Positions 38,101 to 46,933 of a stretch of DNA of 64,000 bases are shown piece by piece (position 1 is the stretch's first letter; the number at the start of each line of letters is the position of its first letter). The stretch is from Actinomycetaceae bacterium (GTDB taxonomy: Bacteria; Actinomycetota; Actinomycetes; Actinomycetales; Actinomycetaceae): the NCBI GenBank assembly GCA_030537615.1, contig JAUNVP010000012.1, forward strand, positions 19,605 through 83,604, written 5' to 3'. Below the pieces are notes generated by a model that worked only from the letters and a program-made list of their open reading frames with translations, searched no databases and was not told the origin of the DNA. The position numbers were made by a program, and so were the translations under genes.

Positions 38101-39450
38101 ATGGGCAGTGACACTCAAGTTCCGCAACGCGTACTCGTGGAGTACCTAACGGGTCCGGGAGCATCGGGCCTCATTCGTGCTACCTGCCGTGCGGGAGGAA
38201 CAGCACCGAATATCTCGACAGACGGGTTGCGCTATCACCTGTCGGATCTCAATATTGCCTCGTGGAAAGTGATGTCGACGCATTCACGTCCCGGTGCGGG
38301 CGTATCGGTCACCTTTCGAGTCCGTCTCGTGCGCGGAGACGACAGTGTTCACGTCACAGCGGTGGCATCAACTGAGCGCATACCTCGGGGAGCAACCATG
38401 CCTCTTCGACTGGATCCGGGAGTCATATCGAGTCAATATCGAGACCTTGCTCCAATCCCCATCCACGTGTGGATTTTCCCCCGCGATCCACTTTTGCCTC
38501 AACTTGCGCATTTCTATCAGACGGAAACGGTTAGCGAGCTACTCGATCTCAGTAACCCCACCCTTAAACCCGTCGTCTATCGGCCAACGAGACGAGCCAT
38601 GATTCGGGTCTTGGAGGGAGACGATACTGCCGCCTGGATCAAGGTTCTTTCAGCATCGAAAGCTGACGCTCTACACAGGACGCTCGAGGTACTTGACCAC
38701 TCAGACTTTCCTATTGCCCAGCCCGTGCCGGTGTCCACTCCCGGGGTCGTTATTCAACGCCACGGGCACGGCCGTCCACTGTCGAACCTCATCTCCAAAC
38801 AACCGCATCACGCAGCGCGCATGTTCGGGCAGGTCCAACGCGTCCTCGATGCGCTACCTGCAGCTGTCCTCGACCTCCCGCCCCAGCGCTCGTGGACTGA
38901 CCGTCGGACACATTACGCGCGCTCCCTCGCGGCTAGTATTCCCGATCTGCAACCAGCAATTGAACGGTTAATGAACATCGTCGATACGTGCCTGGATGAG
39001 TCAGCACCGATCGTTCCCACGCATGGCGACCTGTTTGAAGCAAACCTCTTGACGGATGGGACGACGATTACGACAGTCCTCGATCTCGATTCGATCGGGC
39101 CCGGTAAACGTGCGGATGACTACGCGTGTATGCTGGCGCACGCATCCGTATTGCCGTTTCTCTCACCCCGCCGGTGGATTACCGCGCAGCCAACAGAACC
39201 GTGGCGACATCGGCTCAACCAGTTCCTCCCCGACAAGCGATGCCCGTCCTATCCCGAGTCGGAAACGGCGCTCGAAGCCTGGCGGATTCAAGCCGAACGG
39301 GAAGTCAATCCCGCTGATCTTTACGCGCGAACTGCCGCCGTGACGCTGTCACTTGCGGCCTCAGCATCCCTCCAGTGGGGAGAAGCTGAAATGCGCGCCC
39401 GTTTTGCTCGTGCCCTGTGGTGGGCAGAGCTGGCTGAGGAAAACGCCTGA
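38101..39450 (+). CDS. aminoglycoside phosphotransferase-fold protein
   Basis: A 449-residue protein. The C-terminal two thirds have the APH/choline-kinase catalytic motif THGDLFEANLL (D310 as catalytic base, N315), followed by the metal aspartate segment VLDLDSIGPGKRADDY (D328/D330). The first 100-130 residues are not typical of the family and resemble no domain I know. Members phosphorylate small molecules or sugars; the name does not imply antibiotic resistance. The gene is divergent from the small membrane protein and probably leaderless. Its end abuts the next, convergent gene. Confidence 0.8.
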   Translation: MGSDTQVPQRVLVEYLTGPGASGLIRATCRAGGTAPNISTDGLRYHLSDLNIASWKVMSTHSRPGAGVSVTFRVRLVRGDDSVHVTAVASTERIPRGATMPLRLDPGVISSQYRDLAPIPIHVWIFPRDPLLPQLAHFYQTETVSELLDLSNPTLKPVVYRPTRRAMIRVLEGDDTAAWIKVLSASKADALHRTLEVLDHSDFPIAQPVPVSTPGVVIQRHGHGRPLSNLISKQPHHAARMFGQVQRVLDALPAAVLDLPPQRSWTDRRTHYARSLAASIPDLQPAIERLMNIVDTCLDESAPIVPTHGDLFEANLLTDGTTITTVLDLDSIGPGKRADDYACMLAHASVLPFLSPRRWITAQPTEPWRHRLNQFLPDKRCPSYPESETALEAWRIQAEREVNPADLYARTAAVTLSLAASASLQWGEAEMRARFARALWWAELAEENA

Positions 39451-39451
39451 T

Positions 39452-40264
39452 TTAGTAGAAGCTCCAGCCGCGCACCTGCTGATCGAGCCAGGCAATCATG
39501 GTTTCGGTGAGCATACCGGCCTCTGGTTCATTAAAGACCTCGTGATAGGCACCGGGAACTTCAACCATTTCCGCCTGTGCCCCGGCCGCAGTTGCGGTGG
39601 CAACGAACTGCCACGAGGCGTCCACGTTCGCGAGCATGTCCTCCGAACCGTGGAAAATGAGGAGCGGTAGCACCCACTGGTCGGCGCGCTGGAGAACTTC
39701 CTGTCCTTGCACCATCATCGTCATCCCGGTGAGGGCGGGCATGGGGCCGTGGTAGTTGAGCGGATCGTTTTTGTAATCGTCCACAACTTCAGGAATCCGC
39801 GAGACATGGTTCGGATCAAGTAAGCCCACCGGTGCGCCGGGGAAGAATGAGGCGAGTTTCATGAACTTTTTAATGGTGTCGGTTTCGACGTGTGAGTAGG
39901 GGGCAAGCGCGGGACCTGACAGCACGACTCCCGCGACCTCCTCGGCATTAATGAGCGCTGAAGCGGCGGTAACGAGGCCACCCATTGAATGACCAAAGAG
40001 GAATAGTTGCTCCGTGCGGCAAATCTGGCGCACACGTGTGCGGGCCTCGAGATGGTCTTTAATGAGTGCACCGACATCGGCAACCGCGCGTTTTCCCGGA
40101 GCGCGCCCGTGGCCCCGCTGGTCGTAGGAGTACACGTCGTAGCCACCGGCATTGAGATCGGCAATGAGTCTCGCGTAGCGGCCCTGGTGCTCGGCAAAGC
40201 CGTGGAGGACAAGGACAGAGGCTTTTGGATCGTCCGCTAGAGCAGACTTCAAGTCAATTTTCAT
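39452..40264 (-). CDS. monoacylglycerol lipase/lysophospholipase-like hydrolase
   Basis: A 270-residue alpha/beta hydrolase of the Hydrolase_4 type. It shows VLVLHGFAEHQGRY, YSYDQRGHGRAPG, the nucleophile S93 in GHSMGG, the acid in FHGSEDMLAN and the histidine in GAYHEVF. These are the monoglyceride-lipase motifs. The ATG at 40264 is chosen because the family starts close to this point; upstream residues of the open frame look non-coding. No clear ribosome site is seen. The lipid substrate is inferred from the family only. Confidence 0.88.
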   Translation of the reverse strand: MKIDLKSALADDPKASVLVLHGFAEHQGRYARLIADLNAGGYDVYSYDQRGHGRAPGKRAVADVGALIKDHLEARTRVRQICRTEQLFLFGHSMGGLVTAASALINAEEVAGVVLSGPALAPYSHVETDTIKKFMKLASFFPGAPVGLLDPNHVSRIPEVVDDYKNDPLNYHGPMPALTGMTMMVQGQEVLQRADQWVLPLLIFHGSEDMLANVDASWQFVATATAAGAQAEMVEVPGAYHEVFNEPEAGMLTETMIAWLDQQVRGWSFY

Positions 40265-40332
40265 ACCCAAAGTCTGACAGAAGCAGAGCACAAATGCGTC
40301 CGCAACGTCTGGTCAACTCGACGAACATGAAA

Positions 40333-40368
40333 AAGAGGGTGCACACCGAGCCGGTGCGGCACCCTCTT
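40333..40368 (-). terminator. rho-independent terminator after aminotransferase gene
   Basis: On the minus strand a hairpin with stem AAGAGGGTGC/GCACCCTCTT and an inner CACCG/CGGTG pair runs into a T-rich tail (CTCTTTTTC). It lies 13 bases after the aminotransferase stop. Confidence 0.85.
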
Positions 40369-40380
40369 ATTCGCAGTGTT

Positions 40381-41589
40381 CTAGTTGTTCAGCAGTTTCT
40401 GGATCCGTTCGACACCTTCGACGAGGTCGTCGTCGCCGAGGGCGTACGACAGGCGAATGAATCCCGAAGGGCCAAAGGCTTCACCAGGGACTACGGCGAC
40501 CTCGGCCTCGTCCAGAATGAGGGTGGCGAGATCAGCGGAAGAAGTAATGGTACGACCCGCTATTTCGCGGCCGATCAGTTCTTCAACACTGGGGTAGGCA
40601 TAGAACGCTCCGGTGGGTGTGGGAACGGTAAAGCCGTTGATTTCTTTCAGCATCGACACCATGAGTTTGCGCCTGCGATCAAAGGCTTCACGCATTTCGT
40701 GGACGGCGGTGAGGTCACCGGAGACAGCGGCAAGAGCTGCCATCTGCGCAACATTGCAGACGTTGGAAGTCAGATGCGACTGGAAATTCGCAGCGGCTTT
40801 AATAGCGTCGCTCGGGCCGATCATCCAGCCCACCCGCCAGCCGGTCATGGCGTAGGTTTTAGCGACACCGTTCATCACGATGCAGGTGTCCGCAAGTTCA
40901 GGAACGAGCTGGACCATATGGGCCGGCTGCGCATCGTCATAGAGTAGGTGCTCGTAGATTTCATCGGTGAGCACCCAGATGCCGTGCTCGAGCGCCCACT
41001 CGCCAATGGCTTTTGCTTCCTCGGGAGTATAAACCGAGCCGGTGGGGTTTGAAGGCGAACAAAACAGCATTGCCTTGGTTTTGTCGGTACGAGCTGCTTC
41101 GAGCTGTTCAACCGTGACCTTGTAATTTTGGTCAGCGCCAGCGAACACCTCAACAGTCTTACCGCCGGCAAGCGCGATAACTTCAGGGTAAGTCGTCCAG
41201 TAAGGGGCCGGAAGGAGCACTTCGTCGCCGGGATCAACGACCGACGCAAACGCCTGGAAAACGGCCTGCTTGCCACCGTTGGTCACGATGATATCGTCGG
41301 GGCTGACTTCGTAGCCCGAATCGCGCAGAGTTTTTTTGGCGATCGCTTCACGTAGAGCCGGCAGGCCCTTGTTGGCCGTGTACTTATGCATTGCGGAGTC
41401 ACGTACGGCCTTGACGGCGGCCTCAACAATGTAATCGGGAGTAGGGAAGTCGGGCTCACCGGCACCAAAGCCAATAACCGGACGACCTTGAGCTTTCAAC
41501 TCCTTTGCGCGGTTGGATACCGCCAGGGTCGCGGAGGGCGCAATTGCGCCTAGACGGGCAGAAACACGGGCTTGTTTTTCAGTATTCAC
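40381..41589 (-). CDS. aspC: class I PLP aminotransferase, probable aspartate aminotransferase
   Basis: A 402-residue fold-type I aminotransferase. N-terminal [14 protein letters not shown] and [32 protein letters not shown], the [10 protein letters not shown] motif, the [10 protein letters not shown] region and the PLP lysine in [16 protein letters not shown] are all present, as in the I-gamma aspartate aminotransferases next to secE in many actinobacteria. The GTG at 41589 is preferred by family length; the frame reaches a TTG at 41628. An aromatic or other specificity cannot be excluded. Confidence 0.9.
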   Translation of the reverse strand: MNTEKQARVSARLGAIAPSATLAVSNRAKELKAQGRPVIGFGAGEPDFPTPDYIVEAAVKAVRDSAMHKYTANKGLPALREAIAKKTLRDSGYEVSPDDIIVTNGGKQAVFQAFASVVDPGDEVLLPAPYWTTYPEVIALAGGKTVEVFAGADQNYKVTVEQLEAARTDKTKAMLFCSPSNPTGSVYTPEEAKAIGEWALEHGIWVLTDEIYEHLLYDDAQPAHMVQLVPELADTCIVMNGVAKTYAMTGWRVGWMIGPSDAIKAAANFQSHLTSNVCNVAQMAALAAVSGDLTAVHEMREAFDRRRKLMVSMLKEINGFTVPTPTGAFYAYPSVEELIGREIAGRTITSSADLATLILDEAEVAVVPGEAFGPSGFIRLSYALGDDDLVEGVERIQKLLNN

Positions 41590-41670
41590 CTTTTCAGTTT
41601 CCCATCTTTGGAGCGCTAGTGATAGCAAAACCTCAGATCGTGGACGGGTGTGCGCTCGCGCTGGGCGGCC

Positions 41671-41782
41671 GTAGGCTCTGTGTAGCGTCTGTGGGCTCTG
41701 CCTAGTGAAAAGCTCTTGGGTAGAGAGAGCCTATGCGTGCCGGAGAGAGCCTACGGCTACAAGGGAGAGCCTACGTGTGCTA
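41671..41782. repeat. 20-bp-period inverted repeat, array 3
   Basis: Two plus-oriented units begin at 41671 (GTAGGCTCTGTGTAGCGTCT) and 41691 (GTGGGCTCTGCCT). After a centre with TGAAAAGC, three minus-oriented units follow with AGAGCCTA cores at about 41722, 41742 and 41762, all in 20-base register. The two halves can pair as a long imperfect hairpin. Positions 41691-41734 match 2075-2120 almost exactly. The array lies between the start of the aminotransferase gene and tRNA-Trp. Confidence 0.8.
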
Positions 41783-41899
41783 CAGAACACCGGTGGCATC
41801 GGTGACAGCGTTGTCGAGGTATCAACACCCATGAGCGGCGCGATTCAGGGCCAATCGCCGAATGCCGAGTGCGAGAGCGACCACATGTGATGGCATCGG

Positions 41900-41927
41900 T
41901 TGGACTTGAACAACGGATTCCTATTAA
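41900..41927 (+). promoter_or_regulatory. promoter candidate for tRNA-Trp/secE
   Basis: TTGGAC and TATTAA are separated by 16 bases. The predicted start site is about 30 bases before tRNA-Trp. Confidence 0.5.
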
Positions 41928-41965
41928 ACTCAATGACGCACCTAGTGCGGCAACATCTGTTGCAC

Positions 41966-42038
41966 AGGGCAGTGGCGCAATTGGTAGCGCACCGGTCTCC
42001 AAAACCGGCGGTTGCGAGTTCGAGTCTCGCCTGCCCTG
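41966..42038 (+). tRNA. tRNA-Trp (CCA)
   Basis: The acceptor AGGGCAG pairs with CTGCCCT. The anticodon CCA is at 41999-42001 in the loop between CCGGT and ACCGG. The T arm GCGAGTTCGAGTCTCGC is normal and the discriminator is G. It sits directly upstream of secE, a conserved actinobacterial arrangement. Confidence 0.96.
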
Positions 42039-42092
42039 CTAGAGTTAACCCTGTTACAGTCAGTGAATACCGAGACGATCAAAGGAGGCACC

Positions 42093-42335
42093 GTGTCCAA
42101 TACGCAAACTTCGCGGCACGAGCCCGAGTCTCGATCTGGCGACCGTGGTTTCTTTGCCCGCATCCTCAAGTTCGTTCGAGAAGTGATCGGCGAACTAAAA
42201 AAGGTGAAGTGGCCTGGCAAAGAAGAATGGTGGACGTATTTCCTTGTGGTCCTCGTATTCGTTGGAGCAGTCATGGCATTCACCGGTCTGCTCGACATCA
42301 TCTTCGGACAGTTGTCGATCTGGATTTTCAGCTAA
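42093..42335 (+). CDS. secE: preprotein translocase subunit SecE
   Basis: An 80-residue single-helix SecE. The amphipathic FVREVIGELKKVKWPGKEEW segment precedes the membrane helix YFLVVLVFVGAVMAFTGLLD. GTG start with AAAGGAGG four bases upstream; the open frame extends into the tRNA but is not coding. It stabilises SecY in the export channel. It lies 54 bases after tRNA-Trp. Confidence 0.95.
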   Translation: MSNTQTSRHEPESRSGDRGFFARILKFVREVIGELKKVKWPGKEEWWTYFLVVLVFVGAVMAFTGLLDIIFGQLSIWIFS

Positions 42336-42397
42336 GTCACGCTCGCGAATGTAGTGTTTCCTTCGCTGATGCTCTAAACTAAAGACGTATCGATTCG

Positions 42398-42435
42398 ACA
42401 CACCCTCGGTTTTCACCAGGGTGTGTTACTTTTTG
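42398..42435 (+). terminator. hairpin with T run between secE and nusG
   Basis: The stem ACACACCCT/AGGGTGTGT (9 bp, 11-base loop) is followed closely by six T. It could end secE transcripts or act as an attenuator in a nusG leader, since a -10-like TAAACT lies just before it at 42375. Confidence 0.65.
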
Positions 42436-42500
42436 GGTCACTATCGATGAGACCCGCCACGACCGTAGACAACCCGAGTTGTCGAACCAAGGAGGTCCCT

Positions 42501-43229
42501 GTGGACAACGAGAAGGTCGAAGACGGCACTGAGCCGATCGAGACTGAAACTGCGGAGAATGAACAGGAGCCCAACAACGAAGGCACTGCCGACACCGAAG
42601 CGGCACCCGTCGAGGCTGAAGCTCCAGCGCTCGATCCGCTTGAAGCCAAGCGTGAAGAACTGTCGGTGCTCCCCGGTGATTGGTACGTCATCCATTCGTA
42701 TTCCGGGCACGAACGTCGCGTCAAGGCTAACCTTGAACAGCGTATTCAGTCTCAGAACATGGAGGACTACATCTACCAGGTAGAAGTTCCCATGGAAACA
42801 GTGACCGAGCTGACGAAAGCTGGCAAGAAGAAGCACGTTGATCGTGTGCGGATTCCCGGCTACGTTCTCGTCCGCATGGAAATGAACGAAATGTCGTGGC
42901 GCGTCGTCAAAGACACCCCTGCGGTGACCGGTTTCGTCGGTGATGCTCGCGATCCCGTTCCTCTTTACCTCGATGAGGTTGTCGGCATGCTCGCCCCGAT
43001 GTGGCAGGCCGATCTTGCCAAGGAAGAGGCTGAAGCCGCGGTTATCACTCCGCCGGAAATTACGTTCGAGGTCGGCGAATCCGTCACAGTTATTGATGGC
43101 CCATTCGAAAACATGCCCGCCACGATTTCCGAAGTCGTGACAGAGCAGCGTCGTCTCAAGGTCTCGATCATGATCTTCGAGCGCGAAACTCCGATCGAAC
43201 TTGGCTTCGACCAAGTGGAGAAGCTCTAG
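42501..43229 (+). CDS. nusG: transcription termination/antitermination factor NusG
   Basis: A 242-residue NusG. An acidic, low-complexity N-terminal region (residues 1-55, rich in Glu and Thr) precedes the NGN domain ([22 protein letters not shown]) and the C-terminal KOW domain ([21 protein letters not shown]). It binds RNA polymerase and modulates pausing and termination. GTG start with AAGGAGG five bases upstream. Acidic N-terminal tails are usual in actinobacterial NusG. Confidence 0.96.
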   Translation: MDNEKVEDGTEPIETETAENEQEPNNEGTADTEAAPVEAEAPALDPLEAKREELSVLPGDWYVIHSYSGHERRVKANLEQRIQSQNMEDYIYQVEVPMETVTELTKAGKKKHVDRVRIPGYVLVRMEMNEMSWRVVKDTPAVTGFVGDARDPVPLYLDEVVGMLAPMWQADLAKEEAEAAVITPPEITFEVGESVTVIDGPFENMPATISEVVTEQRRLKVSIMIFERETPIELGFDQVEKL

Positions 43230-43251
43230 CGGTGATGTGTCCCACGCCGTC

Positions 43252-43281
43252 TGGAAATCCGGGTGGTTTGGGCGTTATGAT
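43252..43281 (+). promoter_or_regulatory. promoter candidate for rplK-rplA
   Basis: A good -10 TATGAT at 43276 with a weak -35 TGGAAA 18 bases upstream. The predicted leader is about 50 bases long. Confidence 0.4.
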
Positions 43282-43339
43282 AAGCGATCGTGCACTTCTT
43301 TGTGCGCGATGACAACTCAAATACAAAAGGACCCTATTT

Positions 43340-43771
43340 ATGGCACCGAAGAAAAAGGTTGTCGGCCTGATTAAGCTCCAGATCCAGGCTGGCGCTGCAA
43401 ACCCGGCACCACCGGTTGGCCCAGCACTCGGCCAGCACGGTGTGAACATCATGGAGTTCTGCAAGGCCTACAACGCGGCTACCGAGTCTCAGCGCGGCAA
43501 CATTGTTCCCGTAGAGATCACCGTGTATGAGGACCGCTCCTTCACTTTCATCACCAAGACGCCTCCGGCGGCTCAGTTGATTAAGAAGGCAGCGGGAGTT
43601 GCAAAAGGCTCCGGCACCCCGCACACCGACAAGGTGGGTAAGCTCACCTCCGCTCAGGTGCGAGAGATTGCCGAAACCAAGAAGGAAGACTTGAACGCCA
43701 ACGACGTTGACGCTGCAATGAAGATCATTGCTGGCACCGCCCGTTCCATGGGCATCACGGTCGAAGGCTAA
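43340..43771 (+). CDS. rplK: 50S ribosomal protein L11
   Basis: A 143-residue L11 with the N-terminal [20 protein letters not shown] and the RNA-binding C-terminal domain ending [21 protein letters not shown]. It forms the GTPase-associated centre of the large subunit. AAAGGA precedes the ATG. rplA follows in the same unit. Confidence 0.97.
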
Positions 43772-43833
43772 CCCCCCTCGTGGCAGGGCTTGCGCAAGCC
43801 CGCTCACCACAACTGCAAGGAGAAGAAGCAGAT

Positions 43834-44550
43834 ATGGCAAAGCGCTCTAAGAATTACCGCGCCGCGGCGGAGAAGATCCGCGACGGCGAACTGTACGTGC
43901 CTCTCGAGGCCATGAAGCTTGCTAAGGAAACCTCCACCGTGAAGTTCGATGCGACCGTCGAGGTCGTGTTCCGACTGAGCGTTGACCCGCGTAAAGCCGA
44001 TCAGATGATCCGCGGAACTGTTTCCCTACCGCACGGCACAGGCAAGACCGCCCGGGTCCTGGTCTTTGCCGTAGGAGATCGTGCACAGCAGGCTATTGAC
44101 GCCGGAGCCGACGAGGTCGGCGGCGACGAACTCATTGAGAAGGTCGCCGGCGGCTACACCGACTTCGATGTCGCCGTAGCAACCCCTGACCTCATGGGTA
44201 AGGTCGGCCGCCTGGGTCGCGTCCTTGGCCCCCGCGGCCTCATGCCGAACCCGAAGACCGGCACCGTCACCATGGATGTTGAAAAAGCCGTCAAGGAAAT
44301 CAAGGGTGGTCGAATCGAGTTCCGCATCGACAAGCACTCGAACCTCGCATTCATCATTGGCAAGACGAGCTTTACTGCTGAGCAACTGGCGCAGAACTAC
44401 GCGGTTGTTCTTGACGAAATCCTTCGTTTGAAGCCGGCCTCCGCCAAGGGGCGCTACATTAAGAAGGCCACTGTCTCCACCACGATGGGCCCGGGTATTC
44501 CGCTTGACGCGTCGAAGACCCGCGACCTCGACACGGAGAATCCGTCCTAG
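43834..44550 (+). CDS. rplA: 50S ribosomal protein L1
   Basis: A 238-residue L1. [13 protein letters not shown] at the start, [20 protein letters not shown] and the C-terminal [15 protein letters not shown] are typical. The ATG at 43834 has AAGGAGAAGAAG upstream; the longer open frame is not needed. In other bacteria L1 represses its own operon by binding the leader; no clear L1 site is visible here. Confidence 0.97.
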   Translation: MAKRSKNYRAAAEKIRDGELYVPLEAMKLAKETSTVKFDATVEVVFRLSVDPRKADQMIRGTVSLPHGTGKTARVLVFAVGDRAQQAIDAGADEVGGDELIEKVAGGYTDFDVAVATPDLMGKVGRLGRVLGPRGLMPNPKTGTVTMDVEKAVKEIKGGRIEFRIDKHSNLAFIIGKTSFTAEQLAQNYAVVLDEILRLKPASAKGRYIKKATVSTTMGPGIPLDASKTRDLDTENPS

Positions 44551-44565
44551 TAAGTCTGATGTTTT

Positions 44566-44597
44566 AGGGGCTGAGAACTTGTGTTCTCAGCCCCTTT
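44566..44597. terminator. terminator between rplA and convergent esterase gene
   Basis: A perfect 13-bp stem (AGGGGCTGAGAAC and its complement) with loop TTGT, followed by TT. It probably serves both strands. Confidence 0.85.
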
Positions 44598-44599
44598 AA

Positions 44600-45343
44600 C
44601 TATGTCAGCCACCAGTCCAGTGCGTGCGGCAGGTGTTCGTTCCAAAACTCCCAGTTATGCGCTCCGGGCGCACTGTAGTGCGTCAGTGCCACCCCGGCCT
44701 CGTCAGCCGTTGCGACGAGACGTTCATGGTGGGGGAGTAGACGATCCTCGGTGCCGCATGTAGCCCACAGTCTCGGAACCTCGACGCTCTGAGCGGAGGC
44801 GCGTTTGGTGATTGAGAAGAGCTCACTCATCAGGTCGTGTTCGGTCCCAGCAACGTCGTAAGTCCCGAAAATGTCTTCGTAAAGGTCGGGGTGGCGGCCG
44901 ACAAAAGGCTTTTCGGTGACATCGACACACCCCGATAGCGACATGGCCGCTGAGTACACGTCGGGCTGGTGGAGAGCGAGACGAAACGCTCCGTAGCCAC
45001 CCATCGATAACCCGGCAATAGCAGTGTGATCACGGTCATGTGGAAGCTGCAGATACTGCCCGAGTCGCTGGCGTAGTTCGGTGCCGATCCACGTTTCCCA
45101 AGCGAGGCCGTGAACGGCATCGGTGTAGAACGAGCATGCGCCGTCGGGCATGACAATAGCGACGCCACGTTTATCCGCTAGGCGGGCCGCCTGCCCCTGA
45201 TAGATCCAGTCGGTGTGAACTCCGGTGAGTCCGTGCAGGAGATATAGCGTGTGTGACGGTTCGCACTCTTCGGGTAACGCGATGGCTACATGCGTTGCCA
45301 TTCCCAGCGAGACTGATTTCAGATTCCACGTTAAGAGACTCAT
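44600..45343 (-). CDS. esterase family protein (esterase D/tributyrin esterase-like)
   Basis: A 247-residue alpha/beta hydrolase. MSLLTWNLKSVSLGMATHVA at the start matches the family N-terminus, then LYLLHGLTGVHTDW, the nucleophile elbow AGLSMGGYGAF, and the final histidine in APGAHNWEFW. It belongs with S-formylglutathione hydrolase/esterase D-like and mycolyltransferase-fold enzymes. The frame stays open upstream to ATGs at 45442 and 45532, but these would run into the rplJ promoter region and add residues not seen in the family; the start is therefore uncertain. The substrate is unknown. Confidence 0.82.
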   Translation of the reverse strand: MSLLTWNLKSVSLGMATHVAIALPEECEPSHTLYLLHGLTGVHTDWIYQGQAARLADKRGVAIVMPDGACSFYTDAVHGLAWETWIGTELRQRLGQYLQLPHDRDHTAIAGLSMGGYGAFRLALHQPDVYSAAMSLSGCVDVTEKPFVGRHPDLYEDIFGTYDVAGTEHDLMSELFSITKRASAQSVEVPRLWATCGTEDRLLPHHERLVATADEAGVALTHYSAPGAHNWEFWNEHLPHALDWWLT

Positions 45344-45442
45344 GCCACAAGCGTAACTGTGTGGGTCAAGTCCTGCTGAGAATGTCCGGCCGTCCGCGAC
45401 AGTAACTGTGAGGAAACTTACCGGCGTTGTTTCACTAGTCAT

Positions 45443-45472
45443 TTGGCTGATGAGGGCGCCGTGCGTTAGCCT
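45443..45472 (+). promoter_or_regulatory. promoter candidate for rplJ-rplL
   Basis: TTGGCT and TAGCCT are separated by 18 bases. The predicted start site near 45479 gives a leader of about 180 bases ahead of rplJ. Confidence 0.55.
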
Positions 45473-45478
45473 ATGAGG

Positions 45479-45657
45479 TAGCCAAAGACCGTCGGTCCCT
45501 CGCTGAGGGGTAAATCCGGTTTCGGAACCCACGTAGGTGAATGAGATAGCTCAATGAGCGACCCTTGCGCCTGCGTGCAAGGGATTTTTTTAATTCCTTC
45601 CGAACACCGAATGGGCCTCTCGTGAAGAATCGCCGGCTGATCACGGAAGGAGGGCCA
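45479..45657 (+). ncRNA. ribosomal protein L10 leader (autoregulatory)
   Basis: The long untranslated region ahead of rplJ contains GC-rich paired segments (CCGTCGGTCCCTCGCTGAGGG area) and ends in a terminator-like hairpin at 45562-45591: stem CCCTTGC/GCAAGGG followed by seven T. This is the layout of L10 leaders, in which the L10-L12 complex binds the transcript and reduces expression of its own operon. The assignment rests on position and architecture; I cannot run a covariance model. Confidence 0.7.
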
Positions 45658-46179
45658 ATGGCAAGGCCTGACAAGGAAGCCACGATTGCAGAGCTGACGG
45701 AGAAATTCCGCAACTCGAACGCAGTCGTGCTCACCGAATACCGCGGCCTCAGCGTCGGCCAGCTCAAAGAGCTGCGTCGTTCAATGGCTGGTGCTGCCCA
45801 ATACTCCGTGGTGAAGAACACGCTCGCAAAGATCGCCGCAAAGGAAGCCGGACTCGACTACCTGCTGGACGATCTCACCGGCCCGACCGCTATCGCTTTC
45901 GTTGAAGGCGAAGTGGTTGATGCTGCGAAGGCACTGCGTGACTTCGCTAAGGAAAACCCCGCACTTGTCCTCAAGACCGGTGCAATGGAGGGCGCAAAGC
46001 TCTCCGCTGACGATGTGAAGAAACTCGCTGACCTGGAGTCCCGCGAGGTGCTGCTGTCCAAGACCGCTGGCGTCCTCAAAGCTGGAATGTCCAAGGCTGC
46101 GTTTGCATTCGCCGCACCTGCCGTCAAGGCAGTGCGCACCATCGACGCCCTGCGCGAGAAGCAGGAACAGGCGGCCTGA
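45658..46179 (+). CDS. rplJ: 50S ribosomal protein L10
   Basis: A 173-residue L10 that anchors the L12 stalk. MARPDKEATIAELTEKFRNS, TEYRGLSVGQLKELRRSM and KNTLAKIAAKEAG are family hallmarks. The ATG at 45658 has GGAAGGAGGG six bases upstream. The C-terminal helix that binds L12 dimers is Ala/Glu-rich, as expected. It is expressed with rplL and probably controlled by the leader upstream. Confidence 0.96.
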   Translation: MARPDKEATIAELTEKFRNSNAVVLTEYRGLSVGQLKELRRSMAGAAQYSVVKNTLAKIAAKEAGLDYLLDDLTGPTAIAFVEGEVVDAAKALRDFAKENPALVLKTGAMEGAKLSADDVKKLADLESREVLLSKTAGVLKAGMSKAAFAFAAPAVKAVRTIDALREKQEQAA

Positions 46180-46266
46180 CACGGCCAGGGACACCCGGTA
46201 CCGTGCCGAGGTCCTACCAACTACATACTGCTTCCCAAGCAGGAACACATGGAAGGATGTGCCACA

Positions 46267-46653
46267 ATGGCAAAGCTCACCGCTGAAGAGCTCATTGACG
46301 CTTTCAAGGAACTTACCCTCGTTGAACTGTCCGACTTCATCAAGAAGTTCGAGGAAGAATTCGACGTTGAGGCTGCAGCTCCGGTTGCTGCCGTTGCCGC
46401 TGCTCCGGCAGCCGGTGGCGAGGCCGAGGCCGCTGAAGAGCAGACCGAATTTGACGTCGTGCTCGAAGCCGCTGGCGACAAGAAGGTTGCCGTCATCAAG
46501 GCTGTCAAGGCCATCACCGGCGACGGACTCAAGGACGCGAAGGACAAGGTTGACGGTGCTCCCACCACCATCCTGTCCGGCGTTTCCAAGGAAGACGCTG
46601 AGAAGGCTAAGGCTGACATCGAAGCTGCCGGTGGTACCGTCACCCTCAAGTAG
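46267..46653 (+). CDS. rplL: 50S ribosomal protein L7/L12
   Basis: A 128-residue stalk protein. The N-terminal dimer domain [16 protein letters not shown], an Ala-rich hinge (about 39-58) and the globular C-terminal domain ([20 protein letters not shown]) are all present. The ATG at 46267 matches the family start; an upstream ATG at 46249 adds six non-conserved residues. Confidence 0.97.
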   Translation: MAKLTAEELIDAFKELTLVELSDFIKKFEEEFDVEAAAPVAAVAAAPAAGGEAEAAEEQTEFDVVLEAAGDKKVAVIKAVKAITGDGLKDAKDKVDGAPTTILSGVSKEDAEKAKADIEAAGGTVTLK

Positions 46654-46679
46654 TGACACCACTGAGCTCGCTGTAGCTT

Positions 46680-46711
46680 AAATGCGGCCCCCAGCTACGG
46701 GGGCCGCATTT
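46680..46711 (+). terminator. terminator after rplL
   Basis: A 13-bp stem AAATGCGGCCCCC with its complement and a six-base loop lies 26 bases after the rplL stop. The arm itself ends in TTT. It separates rplJL from rpoBC. Confidence 0.8.
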
Positions 46712-46740
46712 GTCATATCCAGGGATCTTATCCGCGTGAG

Positions 46741-46769
46741 TTGTGCCACGACGGAGGCCGTGGTATAGA
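46741..46769 (+). promoter_or_regulatory. promoter candidate for rpoB-rpoC
   Basis: TTGTGC and TATAGA are separated by exactly 17 bases, the best-spaced promoter in the window. It lies about 165 bases before rpoB, leaving a long leader. Confidence 0.6.
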
Positions 46770-46933
46770 ACCTTCGAGGATTTGTGGCTACTATGGATAG
46801 TTGCGCCTGTTGTGTCCGAGGCTCCCCGAGTTCCCACGCGAATAAAGCGCTACGCGTGAGTTGTAACTAGGGTGAGCGAGGGGCCACAGGCGGTGCGCGC
46901 AATCACTGCCCACAAGCAGGGAAGGATCCCCCT

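Larger units (their letters stand above)
41590..41965. other. intergenic region holding array 3 and tRNA-Trp promoter
   Basis: About 375 bases between the divergent aminotransferase gene and tRNA-Trp. It contains repeat array 3 (41671-41782) and the promoter candidate at 41900-41927. No coding frame is convincing. Confidence 0.5.

Noticed and set aside
38101..39450. Aminoglycoside resistance gene
   Set aside because: The fold is shared by many non-resistance kinases, the N-terminus differs from known resistance enzymes, and nothing nearby suggests a mobile resistance locus.
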